From: Saccharofermentans sp.
GTDB lineage: Bacteria > Bacillota > Clostridia > Saccharofermentanales > Saccharofermentanaceae
Assembly (NCBI GenBank): GCA_024403715.1
Contig: JAKSRJ010000024.1
Coordinates: 1-38,561 of the forward strand
DNA: 38,561 bases
Direction of reading: 5' to 3'
This document shows, one piece after another, positions 17,397 to 25,221 of this stretch (its first letter is position 1; each line of letters starts with the position of its first letter). The notes beneath the pieces were generated by a model that ran no database searches, was not told the DNA's origin, and saw only the letters and a program-made list of their open reading frames with translations. The position numbers and the translations under genes are program-made.

Positions 17397-18584
17397 ATGA
17401 GAAAAAATAGTGGTAAATGGTTATTTACTTCTGAGTCCGTTACAGAAGGACATCCGGATAAGGTTTGTGATCAGATTTCCGATGCCGTACTCGATGCCAT
17501 TTTAGAGAATGATCCTATGGCACGTGTAGCATGTGAGACTTTCGCAGCTACAGGAATGATTATGGTTGCAGGTGAGATTACTACTTCTGCTTATGTTGAT
17601 ATTCCAGGTGTTGCGAGAAAGACTATTCAGGAAATTGGATATGATGGAAGTGATGTAGGCTTTGATTACAAGACTTGCGCAGTCCTTACATCAATTGATG
17701 AGCAGTCTCCTGATATTGCTCAAGGTGTTAATGATGCATTAGAGACAAGAGGCGATGGACTCTTAGATACAGGTGCAGGCGACCAGGGTATGATGTTTGG
17801 TTATGCTAATGACGATACACCTGAGTATATGCCTCTTCCTGTTTCTCTGGCACATAAGCTTTCATATAAGCTTGCACAGGTTCGTAAAGCGGATAGTAAT
17901 AGTTTCTTAAGACCTGATGGCAAGAGCCAGGTAACAGTTGAATATGATGGCCCAGTAGCCAAGAGAATTGATACTGTAGTTATCTCTACTCAGCATAAGG
18001 ATGGCGTTGATTCAGAAACAATTCGTGAGTTTGTAATTGAGAATGTCATAAAGGCTGTAATTCCAGCTGATTTGATGGATGAGAATACAAAGATTTTTGT
18101 AAATCCTACAGGAAGATTCGTTATAGGTGGCCCTGCAGGTGATACTGGCCTTACAGGTCGTAAGATTATCGTAGATACATATGGTGGATTTGGTCGCCAT
18201 GGTGGTGGTGCATTCTCTGGTAAAGATCCTACTAAGGTAGATAGAAGTGCAGCTTATGCAGCAAGACATATCGCTAAGAATATTGTAGCAGCAGGTCTTG
18301 CTAAGGAGTGCGAGGTTCAGCTTGCATATGCTATCGGTGTAGCTCATCCAGTGTCTGTACTTGTTGATACATTTGGTACAGGTACTATTGATGACTCTAA
18401 GCTATCTGATGTTGTAAATGAGATATTTGATTTAAGACCTTCTGCAATCATTCAAAACCTTGATCTTCGTCGTCCAATTTACCAAAAAACAGCGGCTTAT
18501 GGTCATTTTGGTCGTGATGGTGAGTTTACTTGGGAGAGACTTGATAAGGTAGAAGATCTTAAGGCTGCAGTATCTAAGCTTTAA
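17397..18584 (+). CDS. metK: S-adenosylmethionine synthetase
   Basis: 395 residues. It makes SAM from methionine and ATP in the cytosol. Diagnostic segments are [25 protein letters not shown] at the N-terminus, [12 protein letters not shown] and [22 protein letters not shown], which carry the ATP, metal and potassium sites. The ATG at 17397 follows AAGGGTGG; in-frame GTG codons at 17385 and 17388 overlap that ribosome site. It is followed after 3 bp by recD2, a common clostridial pairing. Confidence 0.97.
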   Translation: MRKNSGKWLFTSESVTEGHPDKVCDQISDAVLDAILENDPMARVACETFAATGMIMVAGEITTSAYVDIPGVARKTIQEIGYDGSDVGFDYKTCAVLTSIDEQSPDIAQGVNDALETRGDGLLDTGAGDQGMMFGYANDDTPEYMPLPVSLAHKLSYKLAQVRKADSNSFLRPDGKSQVTVEYDGPVAKRIDTVVISTQHKDGVDSETIREFVIENVIKAVIPADLMDENTKIFVNPTGRFVIGGPAGDTGLTGRKIIVDTYGGFGRHGGGAFSGKDPTKVDRSAAYAARHIAKNIVAAGLAKECEVQLAYAIGVAHPVSVLVDTFGTGTIDDSKLSDVVNEIFDLRPSAIIQNLDLRRPIYQKTAAYGHFGRDGEFTWERLDKVEDLKAAVSKL

Positions 18585-18587
18585 TGT

Positions 18588-20891
18588 ATGTCCGTTCCAA
18601 CTGAGGGACAAGAAATCAAGCGACTTCATAAAGAAGATTTAGGAAAAGAGCTTGACGGCGTTATAGTAAAAGCCGTCAGGCTTATTTTCTCAAGTGGAAA
18701 TTTTGTGATTTTTGCGTGTAAGGGTGGATTTACTGTTAAGGGTAATTCGAGTTGTGCGATTACCGAAGGTCAGAACTATGAGATAAAGGGACATGTAGGT
18801 CAATATCAGAATCAGCTTCAGATTATTGCTAATTCAATTGAATTGGTAAGGAACGAGAATACTAATACAGCTTATGTTGCTTCATTTCTTAAGGATAATC
18901 TTGATGGTGTTGGTAACAAATTGTCGTTACAACTAGCGGAGAAATACAAAGAGGAAGTGTTAGCGGCGTTATATGAGAATCCTGATACTGTAGCGCTTGA
19001 GATTGATGGATTAACCTTGGAAAAAGCTGAAAAAATAGCTATTCAGGTTGAAAAAGACAAGGACTACCTCGGTATTATCCTAGAACTACGTTTGCTTGGA
19101 TTAAGTAATAATCAGGCAAAGAAAGCTTATGAGTTTATGGGGCCTACATGCCCTGATCAAATTAGGCGTAATCCATTCGTGCTTATGAAGATAAGCGGAA
19201 TAGGTTTTTCGGCATGTGAAGCTATCGCTAAGCAAAACAATACAGAACCATTAAGTATAGATAGATTTGCAGCAGCAATTTCTAGTGCTGTAAAAGAAAT
19301 GCATGCGCTTAATGGTGATACATATTTGGAACCGTTACAGGTAAAATCACGCACTCAAACCCTAATTAATCAAGCTTCTGGTGGCGATATACCTAATGAT
19401 ATTTTTAATGGCATATATGATGATGCCATAGTTAAGGCAAACGAAGAAAAGTATATTGCTGTGTATAAATTTCAAGACGGGAAGTGTATGGGCTGTAATG
19501 TAAATGATGAAGGTGCCAGAATTGCGTCTAGAGATTATTTTGGTGCGGAAGCTGCAATAAAAAAAGAAATAGAAAATTTTCTTAAAGCACGTGTTGTTAA
19601 ACCAGATGAAGAAGAAACTCGCAGAATGATTAGGGAAAAAGGAGAAGAGCGTGGTATTACTCTTGATAATCTTCAAGAAGATGCTTTGTATCTTTGCATG
19701 TATTCTCCGTTGGCAGTAATCACAGGCGGTCCTGGAACTGGTAAAACAACAATAACATCTATCCTAGCACAGCATTTTGAAGAGAAGAATATTAAATATG
19801 AGTTCTGCGCTCCTACTGGGCGAGCTGCTAAGCGTTTATCAGAAGCAGCTGGCGTTGAGGCATCTACTATTCATAGGCTGCTTGAGATGAGTGCGCCTAA
19901 GGAAGAGGATGGCGAAGACGAGCCGTTGTTTGGTCGTAATAGAGGAAATCCTCTAGAGGCTAGAGTCGTAGTTGCTGATGAGGCATCTATGATTGATACG
20001 TTTTTGTTTAAAGCATTACTTGATGCACTAAGACCAGGAGCTTCATTAATTCTAATAGGCGACCCTGATCAGTTGCCTTCTGTCAGTGCGGGTAATATTC
20101 TAGCAGATTTGTTGTCTTGTGATGTTATTCCTGCTGTGAAGCTTAAGTATATTTTTAGGCAGGATGAGGGTGGTTCGATTGCTTCAAATGCTGTTCGAAT
20201 TCTGAATGGAGAGTACCCTGTTCCAGGAGTGGATTTTGATATTATCAAAACTTCGAGTGATGAAGAAGCATTGCCATATGTGATTGAGTTATCACTAAAA
20301 AACAAAGAAAATGACTTTGTAGTATTAAGCCCAACAAGACGTGGACTTCTTGGTATTGAGGATATGAACCTTGCATTGCAGGCGAAGCATAATGAGGGTA
20401 GTGGTGATCCATTAAAGGTTAGAACTGACCTTGATTTATATCCTAACGATCTTGTTATGCAAGTAAAAAACAACTATCGAATTGAGTTTTATGATCCAAC
20501 AACAGGTTCTATTGCAAATGGTGTGTTTAATGGTGAGATGGGCCGAATCGATGACTTCGATATACTGACGGGTAAAACGAACATCATCTTCGATGGAGAT
20601 CGAAAAATCGGTTATGATAAAAAGATGCTTTCCGATATTGAGCTTGCTTATTCAGTCACTGTTCATAAGGCTCAAGGTTGTGAGTTTGATTCAGTCTTAA
20701 TAGTACTTGGGAGTATGAACTATAAGCTTTCCAACAGAAGAATTTTATATACAGCTATAACTCGAGGTCGTAAAAAAGTTACGGTTATTGATTCGAATAA
20801 TAGATTAACAAAAATGCTTAATAGCAACGGAGATTTTTCTCGTAAAACATCACTTGGGGATTTTTTAAATATTGTTGCAAGCAGGCATTAA
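18588..20891 (+). CDS. recD2: RecD2-type ATP-dependent DNA helicase
   Basis: 767 residues, the standard RecD2 size. It is a superfamily 1B 5'-3' helicase that acts without RecBC. The N-terminal OB-like domain (to about 95) is followed by a helix-hairpin-helix-rich region (about 95-330). The motor has Walker A ITGGPGTGKTT (near 380), motif II VADEASMID (near 464), LIGDPDQLPSV and the C-terminal motif YSVTVHKAQGCEFD, then YTAITRGR. The ATG lies 3 bp after the metK stop. Confidence 0.93.
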   Translation: MSVPTEGQEIKRLHKEDLGKELDGVIVKAVRLIFSSGNFVIFACKGGFTVKGNSSCAITEGQNYEIKGHVGQYQNQLQIIANSIELVRNENTNTAYVASFLKDNLDGVGNKLSLQLAEKYKEEVLAALYENPDTVALEIDGLTLEKAEKIAIQVEKDKDYLGIILELRLLGLSNNQAKKAYEFMGPTCPDQIRRNPFVLMKISGIGFSACEAIAKQNNTEPLSIDRFAAAISSAVKEMHALNGDTYLEPLQVKSRTQTLINQASGGDIPNDIFNGIYDDAIVKANEEKYIAVYKFQDGKCMGCNVNDEGARIASRDYFGAEAAIKKEIENFLKARVVKPDEEETRRMIREKGEERGITLDNLQEDALYLCMYSPLAVITGGPGTGKTTITSILAQHFEEKNIKYEFCAPTGRAAKRLSEAAGVEASTIHRLLEMSAPKEEDGEDEPLFGRNRGNPLEARVVVADEASMIDTFLFKALLDALRPGASLILIGDPDQLPSVSAGNILADLLSCDVIPAVKLKYIFRQDEGGSIASNAVRILNGEYPVPGVDFDIIKTSSDEEALPYVIELSLKNKENDFVVLSPTRRGLLGIEDMNLALQAKHNEGSGDPLKVRTDLDLYPNDLVMQVKNNYRIEFYDPTTGSIANGVFNGEMGRIDDFDILTGKTNIIFDGDRKIGYDKKMLSDIELAYSVTVHKAQGCEFDSVLIVLGSMNYKLSNRRILYTAITRGRKKVTVIDSNNRLTKMLNSNGDFSRKTSLGDFLNIVASRH

Positions 20892-20893
20892 TT

Positions 20894-21625
20894 ATGGGCT
20901 TTTTAAGAGAAGTTATTGATACGATTTTACCTCCGAATTGCTCTGTTTGTGGAAAATTTGCTGATGGTGATAATAGGATTCCATATGAGATTCCAGATAA
21001 TCTACATTTGTGTTTTGACTGCTTAACTAAGCTTGTTCCTAATCCTCTTTCGAAGAGATTTTTCTTGTGCTTATCAGAACCATATAAAGCAGATCCATAT
21101 CCTTCTCTTGGGTTGTATTTATTATTCCCTTATGACGGCTTTTGGGAGAAGGGAATTCCAAAAATAAAATTCGAATCACATAGTGAATTAGCTGTATTCG
21201 GAGGAATGATTTTAGGATCATTTATGCTTAAGGATGGAATTGCAGCTGATGCCATTATTCCAATTCCTCTGTCTTCAAAAAGACTTCGCGAAAGGGGCTA
21301 TAATCAGGCGAATTTGATAGCTAATTCTGTATCAGAAATTACCCGTATACCTTGTATTAGTGATGGACTTTTGAGAGTTAGAGATACAAAAAGACAAGCT
21401 GATATCCAAGAAAATAGTGTTAGAGCGCAAAACATTGAAGGTGCCTTCAAAGCAAACCCGGAATTTGATTTTTCTGGACTCACAGTAATAGTTTTGGATG
21501 ATGTAGCAACAACGGGTCACACACTTCATGAAGCTGCATGTGAGATTTATAAGGCAGGAGCCCAAAAAGTTATGTGTGTAACACTATGTGGAAATCGTGC
21601 TGTTCTTAATAGCGAGATATACTGA
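20894..21625 (+). CDS. ComF-family phosphoribosyltransferase-like protein
   Basis: 243 residues of the ComFC/GntX family, related to DNA uptake in competent bacteria and possibly to recombination. The N-terminal zinc site is C16-x2-C19 and C40-x2-C43. The phosphoribosyltransferase signature VIVLDDVATTGHT lies near 197-209, and RERGYNQANLIA is the typical ComF motif. It follows recD2 by 2 bp, and the structured RNA comes after it. No ComFA helicase is adjacent. Confidence 0.9.
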   Translation: MGFLREVIDTILPPNCSVCGKFADGDNRIPYEIPDNLHLCFDCLTKLVPNPLSKRFFLCLSEPYKADPYPSLGLYLLFPYDGFWEKGIPKIKFESHSELAVFGGMILGSFMLKDGIAADAIIPIPLSSKRLRERGYNQANLIANSVSEITRIPCISDGLLRVRDTKRQADIQENSVRAQNIEGAFKANPEFDFSGLTVIVLDDVATTGHTLHEAACEIYKAGAQKVMCVTLCGNRAVLNSEIY

Positions 21626-21652
21626 TGGGTGGCAAATTTCTATATATTTATA

Positions 21653-21658
21653 TATAAT
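21653..21658 (+). promoter_or_regulatory. -10 box of the structured RNA
   Basis: TATAAT within an AT-rich run is followed at once by the first bases of the structured RNA. A poor -35 (TGGCAA, 21630-21635) lies 17 bp upstream. This suggests that the RNA has its own start rather than being only a comF 3' tail. Confidence 0.55.
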
Positions 21659-21660
21659 AA

Positions 21661-21831
21661 GGCGACCTGAGGTGGGTGGGCTCTTTATTGAACCTACATG
21701 ACACTAACTGGAACCCGGAGTTGACCGGCGTAGATCAAGCCTTGTAAGTTGGAAGGTTGAAAGCGGACACAGGGTACCGCCCTTGAAAAATCGAGGGGTC
21801 AAGCGGGGTTCATCCTAATCAGGCTTTTTAG
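21661..21831 (+). ncRNA. Structured RNA, probably raiA-motif class
   Basis: About 170 nt, GC-rich against AT-rich flanks, with no ORF. The ends pair: CCTGA (21666-21670) with TCAGG (21819-21823), then GGGTGGG (21674-21680) with TTCATCC (21809-21815) by wobble pairs. A perfect 7-bp hairpin CCCTTGA-AAAA-TCGAGGG lies at 21780-21797, with smaller GGC/GCC and CCTT/AAGG hairpins between. A T-run at 21825-21829 ends it. The position after recD2-comF is where raiA-motif RNAs usually precede the hpf/raiA gene. That RNA class is linked to sporulation and aggregation in Clostridium. I am confident of a structured RNA, moderately of the class; 6S RNA is the main alternative. Confidence 0.65.
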
Positions 21832-21853
21832 TGTAAAGAAATGGAATTGATTA

Positions 21854-22510
21854 ATGAGTTTGCTTAATGATGCAAAACAGATAGCTAAGCGTGATCCTGC
21901 TGCAAGAAATGTTGCGAGCGTTATTTTTCTGTATTCTGGTTTTCATGCTCTTGTTTATCACAGAATTAGTCATTTCTTTTATAAGCATAAGCTTTTCTTT
22001 TTGGCTCGTTGGAATTCTCAAATAGCAAGACATAGAACTGGTGTTGAGATTCACCCGGGGGCAACGATTGGTGAAGGACTATTCATTGACCATGGTATGG
22101 GAATCGTGATTGGTCAGACTGCAGTGATTGGTAATAATTGTACTATCTATCACGGAGTGACTTTGGGTGGTAGAGGTCACGCTAAGGGTGAGAAGAGACA
22201 TCCAACTATAGGTGATAATGTTTTGATTGGTGCTGGTGCAAAAATCTTGGGACCCGTAACTATTGGAAATGATGTAAGTATCGGAGCAAATGCGGTAATT
22301 CTTCACGATGTACCAGATGGTGCAACTGTTGTTGGTGTTCCAGGTAAGGTTGTTAGAATCGATGGCAAAACTACTGGAGAATCTCATGCTGTTGCTCTTG
22401 ATCACTCTATCGTTGATGATCCTACCGAGCTTGAAGTTAAGGAACTTACCAAGGTTGTTAATGATCTTCAAGAAAGACTTAGCAAGATTACAAAAACAAA
22501 TAACGATTAA
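21854..22510 (+). CDS. cysE: Serine O-acetyltransferase
   Basis: 218 residues. It acetylates serine with acetyl-CoA, the first step of cysteine synthesis. The N-terminal helical region (SVIFLYSGFHALVYHRISH) precedes a left-handed beta-helix of hexapeptide repeats (about 55-165). The catalytic histidine lies in FIDHGMGIVIG, and GGRGHAKGEKRHP is the extended loop. The C-terminal tail of ~30 charged residues after the helix is longer than usual. It starts the cysE-cysS-mrnC-rlmB run, with a weak ribosome site. No Cys T-box is seen upstream. Confidence 0.95.
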   Translation: MSLLNDAKQIAKRDPAARNVASVIFLYSGFHALVYHRISHFFYKHKLFFLARWNSQIARHRTGVEIHPGATIGEGLFIDHGMGIVIGQTAVIGNNCTIYHGVTLGGRGHAKGEKRHPTIGDNVLIGAGAKILGPVTIGNDVSIGANAVILHDVPDGATVVGVPGKVVRIDGKTTGESHAVALDHSIVDDPTELEVKELTKVVNDLQERLSKITKTNND

Positions 22511-22530
22511 CGTTTTATACGGAGGAAGAT

Positions 22531-23943
22531 ATGAAGCTTTTTAACACACTCACAAGATACAAAGAAGATTTTACAACAATCGAACCTAACAAGGTTAAGA
22601 TGTATGCTTGTGGACCAACTGTTTATAACTACTTCCACCTTGGTAATGCACGACCATTCGTAACTTTTGATACTTTGAGAAGATATTTGGAGTATAAGGG
22701 TTATGAAGTCGAGTTCTGTCAGAATTTTACAGATATCGATGACAAGATGATTAAGCGTGCAAACGAAGAAGGCGTTACAGTTAAGGATATCGCTGACAGA
22801 TATATCAAGGAGTACTATGTAGATGCTGACGGTCTTAATTGTAAAAGACCTACATATCAGCCTAAGGCTACTGAGTCTATAGGTGCAATTATTGGCATTG
22901 TTAAGAAGCTTTACGATAATGGCGTTGCTTATGTAATTGAGGGCGATGGTGTTTATTACGACGTAACTAAGAAGGAAGACTACGGTAAGCTTTCTCATTA
23001 TAACCTTGATGAGCTTAACGCTGGTGGTGGTGAGCGACATGCTTCTTTCGATGGTAAGCGTAATCCTGGTGATTTTGCTCTTTGGAAGTTTAAGAAGGAA
23101 GGGGAGCCTTCTTGGAATTCTCCTTGGGGTGAGGGTAGACCTGGATGGCATATTGAGTGTTCAGCAATGATTAAGAAGCATCTCGGTGATACTATCGATA
23201 TCCACGGTGGTGGACAGGATCTTATATTCCCACACCATGAGAACGAGATTGCTCAGAGTGAAGCTGCTAATGGATGCACTCTTGCTAATTTCTGGGTTCA
23301 TAACGCTTTTGTAAATGTTGATGGCGAGAAAATGAGTAAGTCCTTGGGTAACTTCTTTACTATACGTGATATCGTTGCTCATTTCCCATATGCAGTAATC
23401 AGATTCTTCATTTTGTCTGGTCACTACAGAATGCCTATTAACTTTTCAGATGAGCTATTAAGAGCTTCGCAGACTGGCCTTCAGAGAATATCTACATGCG
23501 TTAACAATATTAAGTTTACTCTTGATAAGAATGCAGTAGCTAATAACTCTGGTGAGGCAGATAGCGAGCTTGTCGAAGCTGTTAAAGTAGCAGGAGAGAG
23601 TTTTGTTGCTCACATGGATGATGACTTAAATACTGCTGATGCAATCACAGATATTTATAACTTAGTTAAGATTGCTAATACAGCATTAGCATCTAATAAG
23701 GCTAGTGCAGAAGCATTGAAGGCTGCTCACGATAAGCTTGTTGAGTTAACAGGTGTACTTGGAATTGAACTTCTCGTTGAGAAGGAAGAAATTCCAGAAG
23801 AGGTAATGAATCTTGTTAATCAGCGCGTAGCAGCAAAGAAGGAAAAGAATTTCGCAGAAGCTGATAGAATCCGTGATTTGATTACGGCTATGGGATATTC
23901 TGTTAAGGATACTCCACAAGGACCACAGGTAGAAAAACTTTGA
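22531..23943 (+). CDS. cysS: Cysteinyl-tRNA synthetase
   Basis: 470 residues, a class I synthetase charging tRNA-Cys. The zinc-binding and HIGH region is YACGPTVYNYFHLGNARP (about 26-43), and the KMSKS loop is GEKMSKSLGNF. Further zinc ligands lie in WHIECS and FPHHENEIAQSE. The C-terminal DALR-like helical region includes FAEADRIRD. GGAGG lies before the ATG. The cysE-cysS order is the standard Firmicutes arrangement. Confidence 0.97.
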   Translation: MKLFNTLTRYKEDFTTIEPNKVKMYACGPTVYNYFHLGNARPFVTFDTLRRYLEYKGYEVEFCQNFTDIDDKMIKRANEEGVTVKDIADRYIKEYYVDADGLNCKRPTYQPKATESIGAIIGIVKKLYDNGVAYVIEGDGVYYDVTKKEDYGKLSHYNLDELNAGGGERHASFDGKRNPGDFALWKFKKEGEPSWNSPWGEGRPGWHIECSAMIKKHLGDTIDIHGGGQDLIFPHHENEIAQSEAANGCTLANFWVHNAFVNVDGEKMSKSLGNFFTIRDIVAHFPYAVIRFFILSGHYRMPINFSDELLRASQTGLQRISTCVNNIKFTLDKNAVANNSGEADSELVEAVKVAGESFVAHMDDDLNTADAITDIYNLVKIANTALASNKASAEALKAAHDKLVELTGVLGIELLVEKEEIPEEVMNLVNQRVAAKKEKNFAEADRIRDLITAMGYSVKDTPQGPQVEKL

Positions 23944-24350
23944 TTATTCCATTTATTGCAACTGATTTGCGTGAGGTAAATGCCTCTGTTCTAGCTTATA
24001 TAGGCGATTCTGTTTATGAGTTATATTCCAGATGCCATGTAAGTGCTAAAACAGCTGCAAACTCAGGTAAGATGCATAAAGTAAATGTGAAGTATGTATC
24101 TGCGGCTGCACAAGCGAAGGCAATCAACGCATTATTGCCTGAGCTTACAGAAGAAGAGTTAGATTACTTCAAGCGTGGACGTAATTCTAATTCTCCAACG
24201 ATGGCAAAAAATGCAGGCCCTGTTGATTATATGAATGCAACAGGATTTGAAGCTCTCATTGGTTTTTTATTTATGGATAATCAGGAAGAGCGACTTGACT
24301 ACATTATTGCGAAAGCATTTGAGGTAATCGATAGTGAAGCAACAGTATAA
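23940..24350 (+). CDS. mrnC: Mini-ribonuclease III
   Basis: 136 residues: an RNase III catalytic domain with no double-stranded RNA-binding domain, matching Mini-III, which matures 23S rRNA in Bacillus. Active-site segments are VLAYIGDSVYELYSR and FEALIGFLFM (the downstream acidic site). The start is a TTG that overlaps the cysS stop by 4 bp (TTGA), a coupling junction. The next gene begins 17 bp before this one ends. Confidence 0.93.
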   Translation: MIIPFIATDLREVNASVLAYIGDSVYELYSRCHVSAKTAANSGKMHKVNVKYVSAAAQAKAINALLPELTEEELDYFKRGRNSNSPTMAKNAGPVDYMNATGFEALIGFLFMDNQEERLDYIIAKAFEVIDSEATV

Positions 24351-25221
24351 CAATAACAAGAATTATCATAACGAGCGTAGTAATAATCGTCCACAAAGAC
24401 GAGATAATTCAGAACGTCGTGAGCGCTCTGCTTTTGCTAAGTCTGAGACTATAGTTGAGAATGAACCAACTGACGATAGACTTGAGGGAAGAAACTCAAT
24501 TATTGAGGCGCTTAATGCAGGAAGAGAGATTAATAAGCTTTGGGTTCTCGAATCACAGGATGGTAAGAAACAAGATCCGTTATTAACAAAGATTTTGCTT
24601 GAAGCATCAAAGAAGAAGATTCCTGTTATGAGAGCAAGAAGAGAAGCTCTTGATAGAATGAGTCAGACTCATAATCATCAGGGTGTAATAGCGCAGGTTG
24701 CTTCTCATGAATATACACCGATTGAAGACATACTTAAGAAGGCTGAAGATGAGGGTAGAAGGCCTTGTCTTGTAGTATTAGATGGTCTAAAAGATGCATA
24801 CAATCTTGGTTCAGTATTAAGAATTGCTGATGCAGCTGGTGTAGATGGGGTAGTAATTCCGAAGCACAGATCAATTGGGTTAGATAGTGTTGTAGCAAAG
24901 GCTTCTGCTGGCGCTATTGAATATGTGCCTGTAGCAAGAGTAACAAATGTTGCTGCAACATTAAGAGAACTGAAAGAGAAGCACGGCTTTTGGGTTTTCG
25001 GTACAGCGGCAGAAGGTACTACACCATATGATAAAGCTGATTATAAGGGTTCTATCGCAATTGTTATTGGATCTGAAGGCGAAGGCATGCACGACAATGT
25101 ACAAAAAGAGTGTGATTTCCTTTTGTCTATTCCAATGGCAGGAAGTGTTAATAGCCTAAATGCCGCAGTGGCTGCGGGTATAGTTATATTTGAGGCGGTT
25201 AAGAACAGAAACGAGGCCTGA
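24334..25221 (+). CDS. rlmB: SpoU/TrmH-family rRNA 2'-O-methyltransferase, RlmB-like
   Basis: 295 residues. A basic, asparagine- and arginine-rich tail of about 45 residues precedes the substrate-binding domain (LEGRNSIIEALNAGREI) and the SPOUT knot domain. The knot motifs are LDGLKDAYNLGSVLRIADAAGV, IVIGSEGEGM and IPMAGSVNSLNAAVAAGI. Known relatives methylate G2251 of 23S rRNA; the target is inferred. The GTG start is supported by GAGG about 9 nt upstream. Position after mrnC is conserved in Firmicutes. Confidence 0.9.
   Translation: MKQQYNNNKNYHNERSNNRPQRRDNSERRERSAFAKSETIVENEPTDDRLEGRNSIIEALNAGREINKLWVLESQDGKKQDPLLTKILLEASKKKIPVMRARREALDRMSQTHNHQGVIAQVASHEYTPIEDILKKAEDEGRRPCLVVLDGLKDAYNLGSVLRIADAAGVDGVVIPKHRSIGLDSVVAKASAGAIEYVPVARVTNVAATLRELKEKHGFWVFGTAAEGTTPYDKADYKGSIAIVIGSEGEGMHDNVQKECDFLLSIPMAGSVNSLNAAVAAGIVIFEAVKNRNEA

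Noticed and set aside
21626..21853. T-box leader for the cysE-cysS operon (AGGGTACCGC resembles AGGGTGGNACCGCG)
   Set aside because: The TGGN bases that pair with the tRNA end are missing, no stem I landmarks are present, and the 3' T-run follows paired RNA ends rather than a terminator hairpin.
22507..23151. Long open frame on the minus strand over cysS
   Set aside because: Antisense shadow of cysS with low-complexity composition and no ribosome site; the sense protein is unambiguous. The same holds for 37727-38392 over the aldolase gene and other antisense frames.
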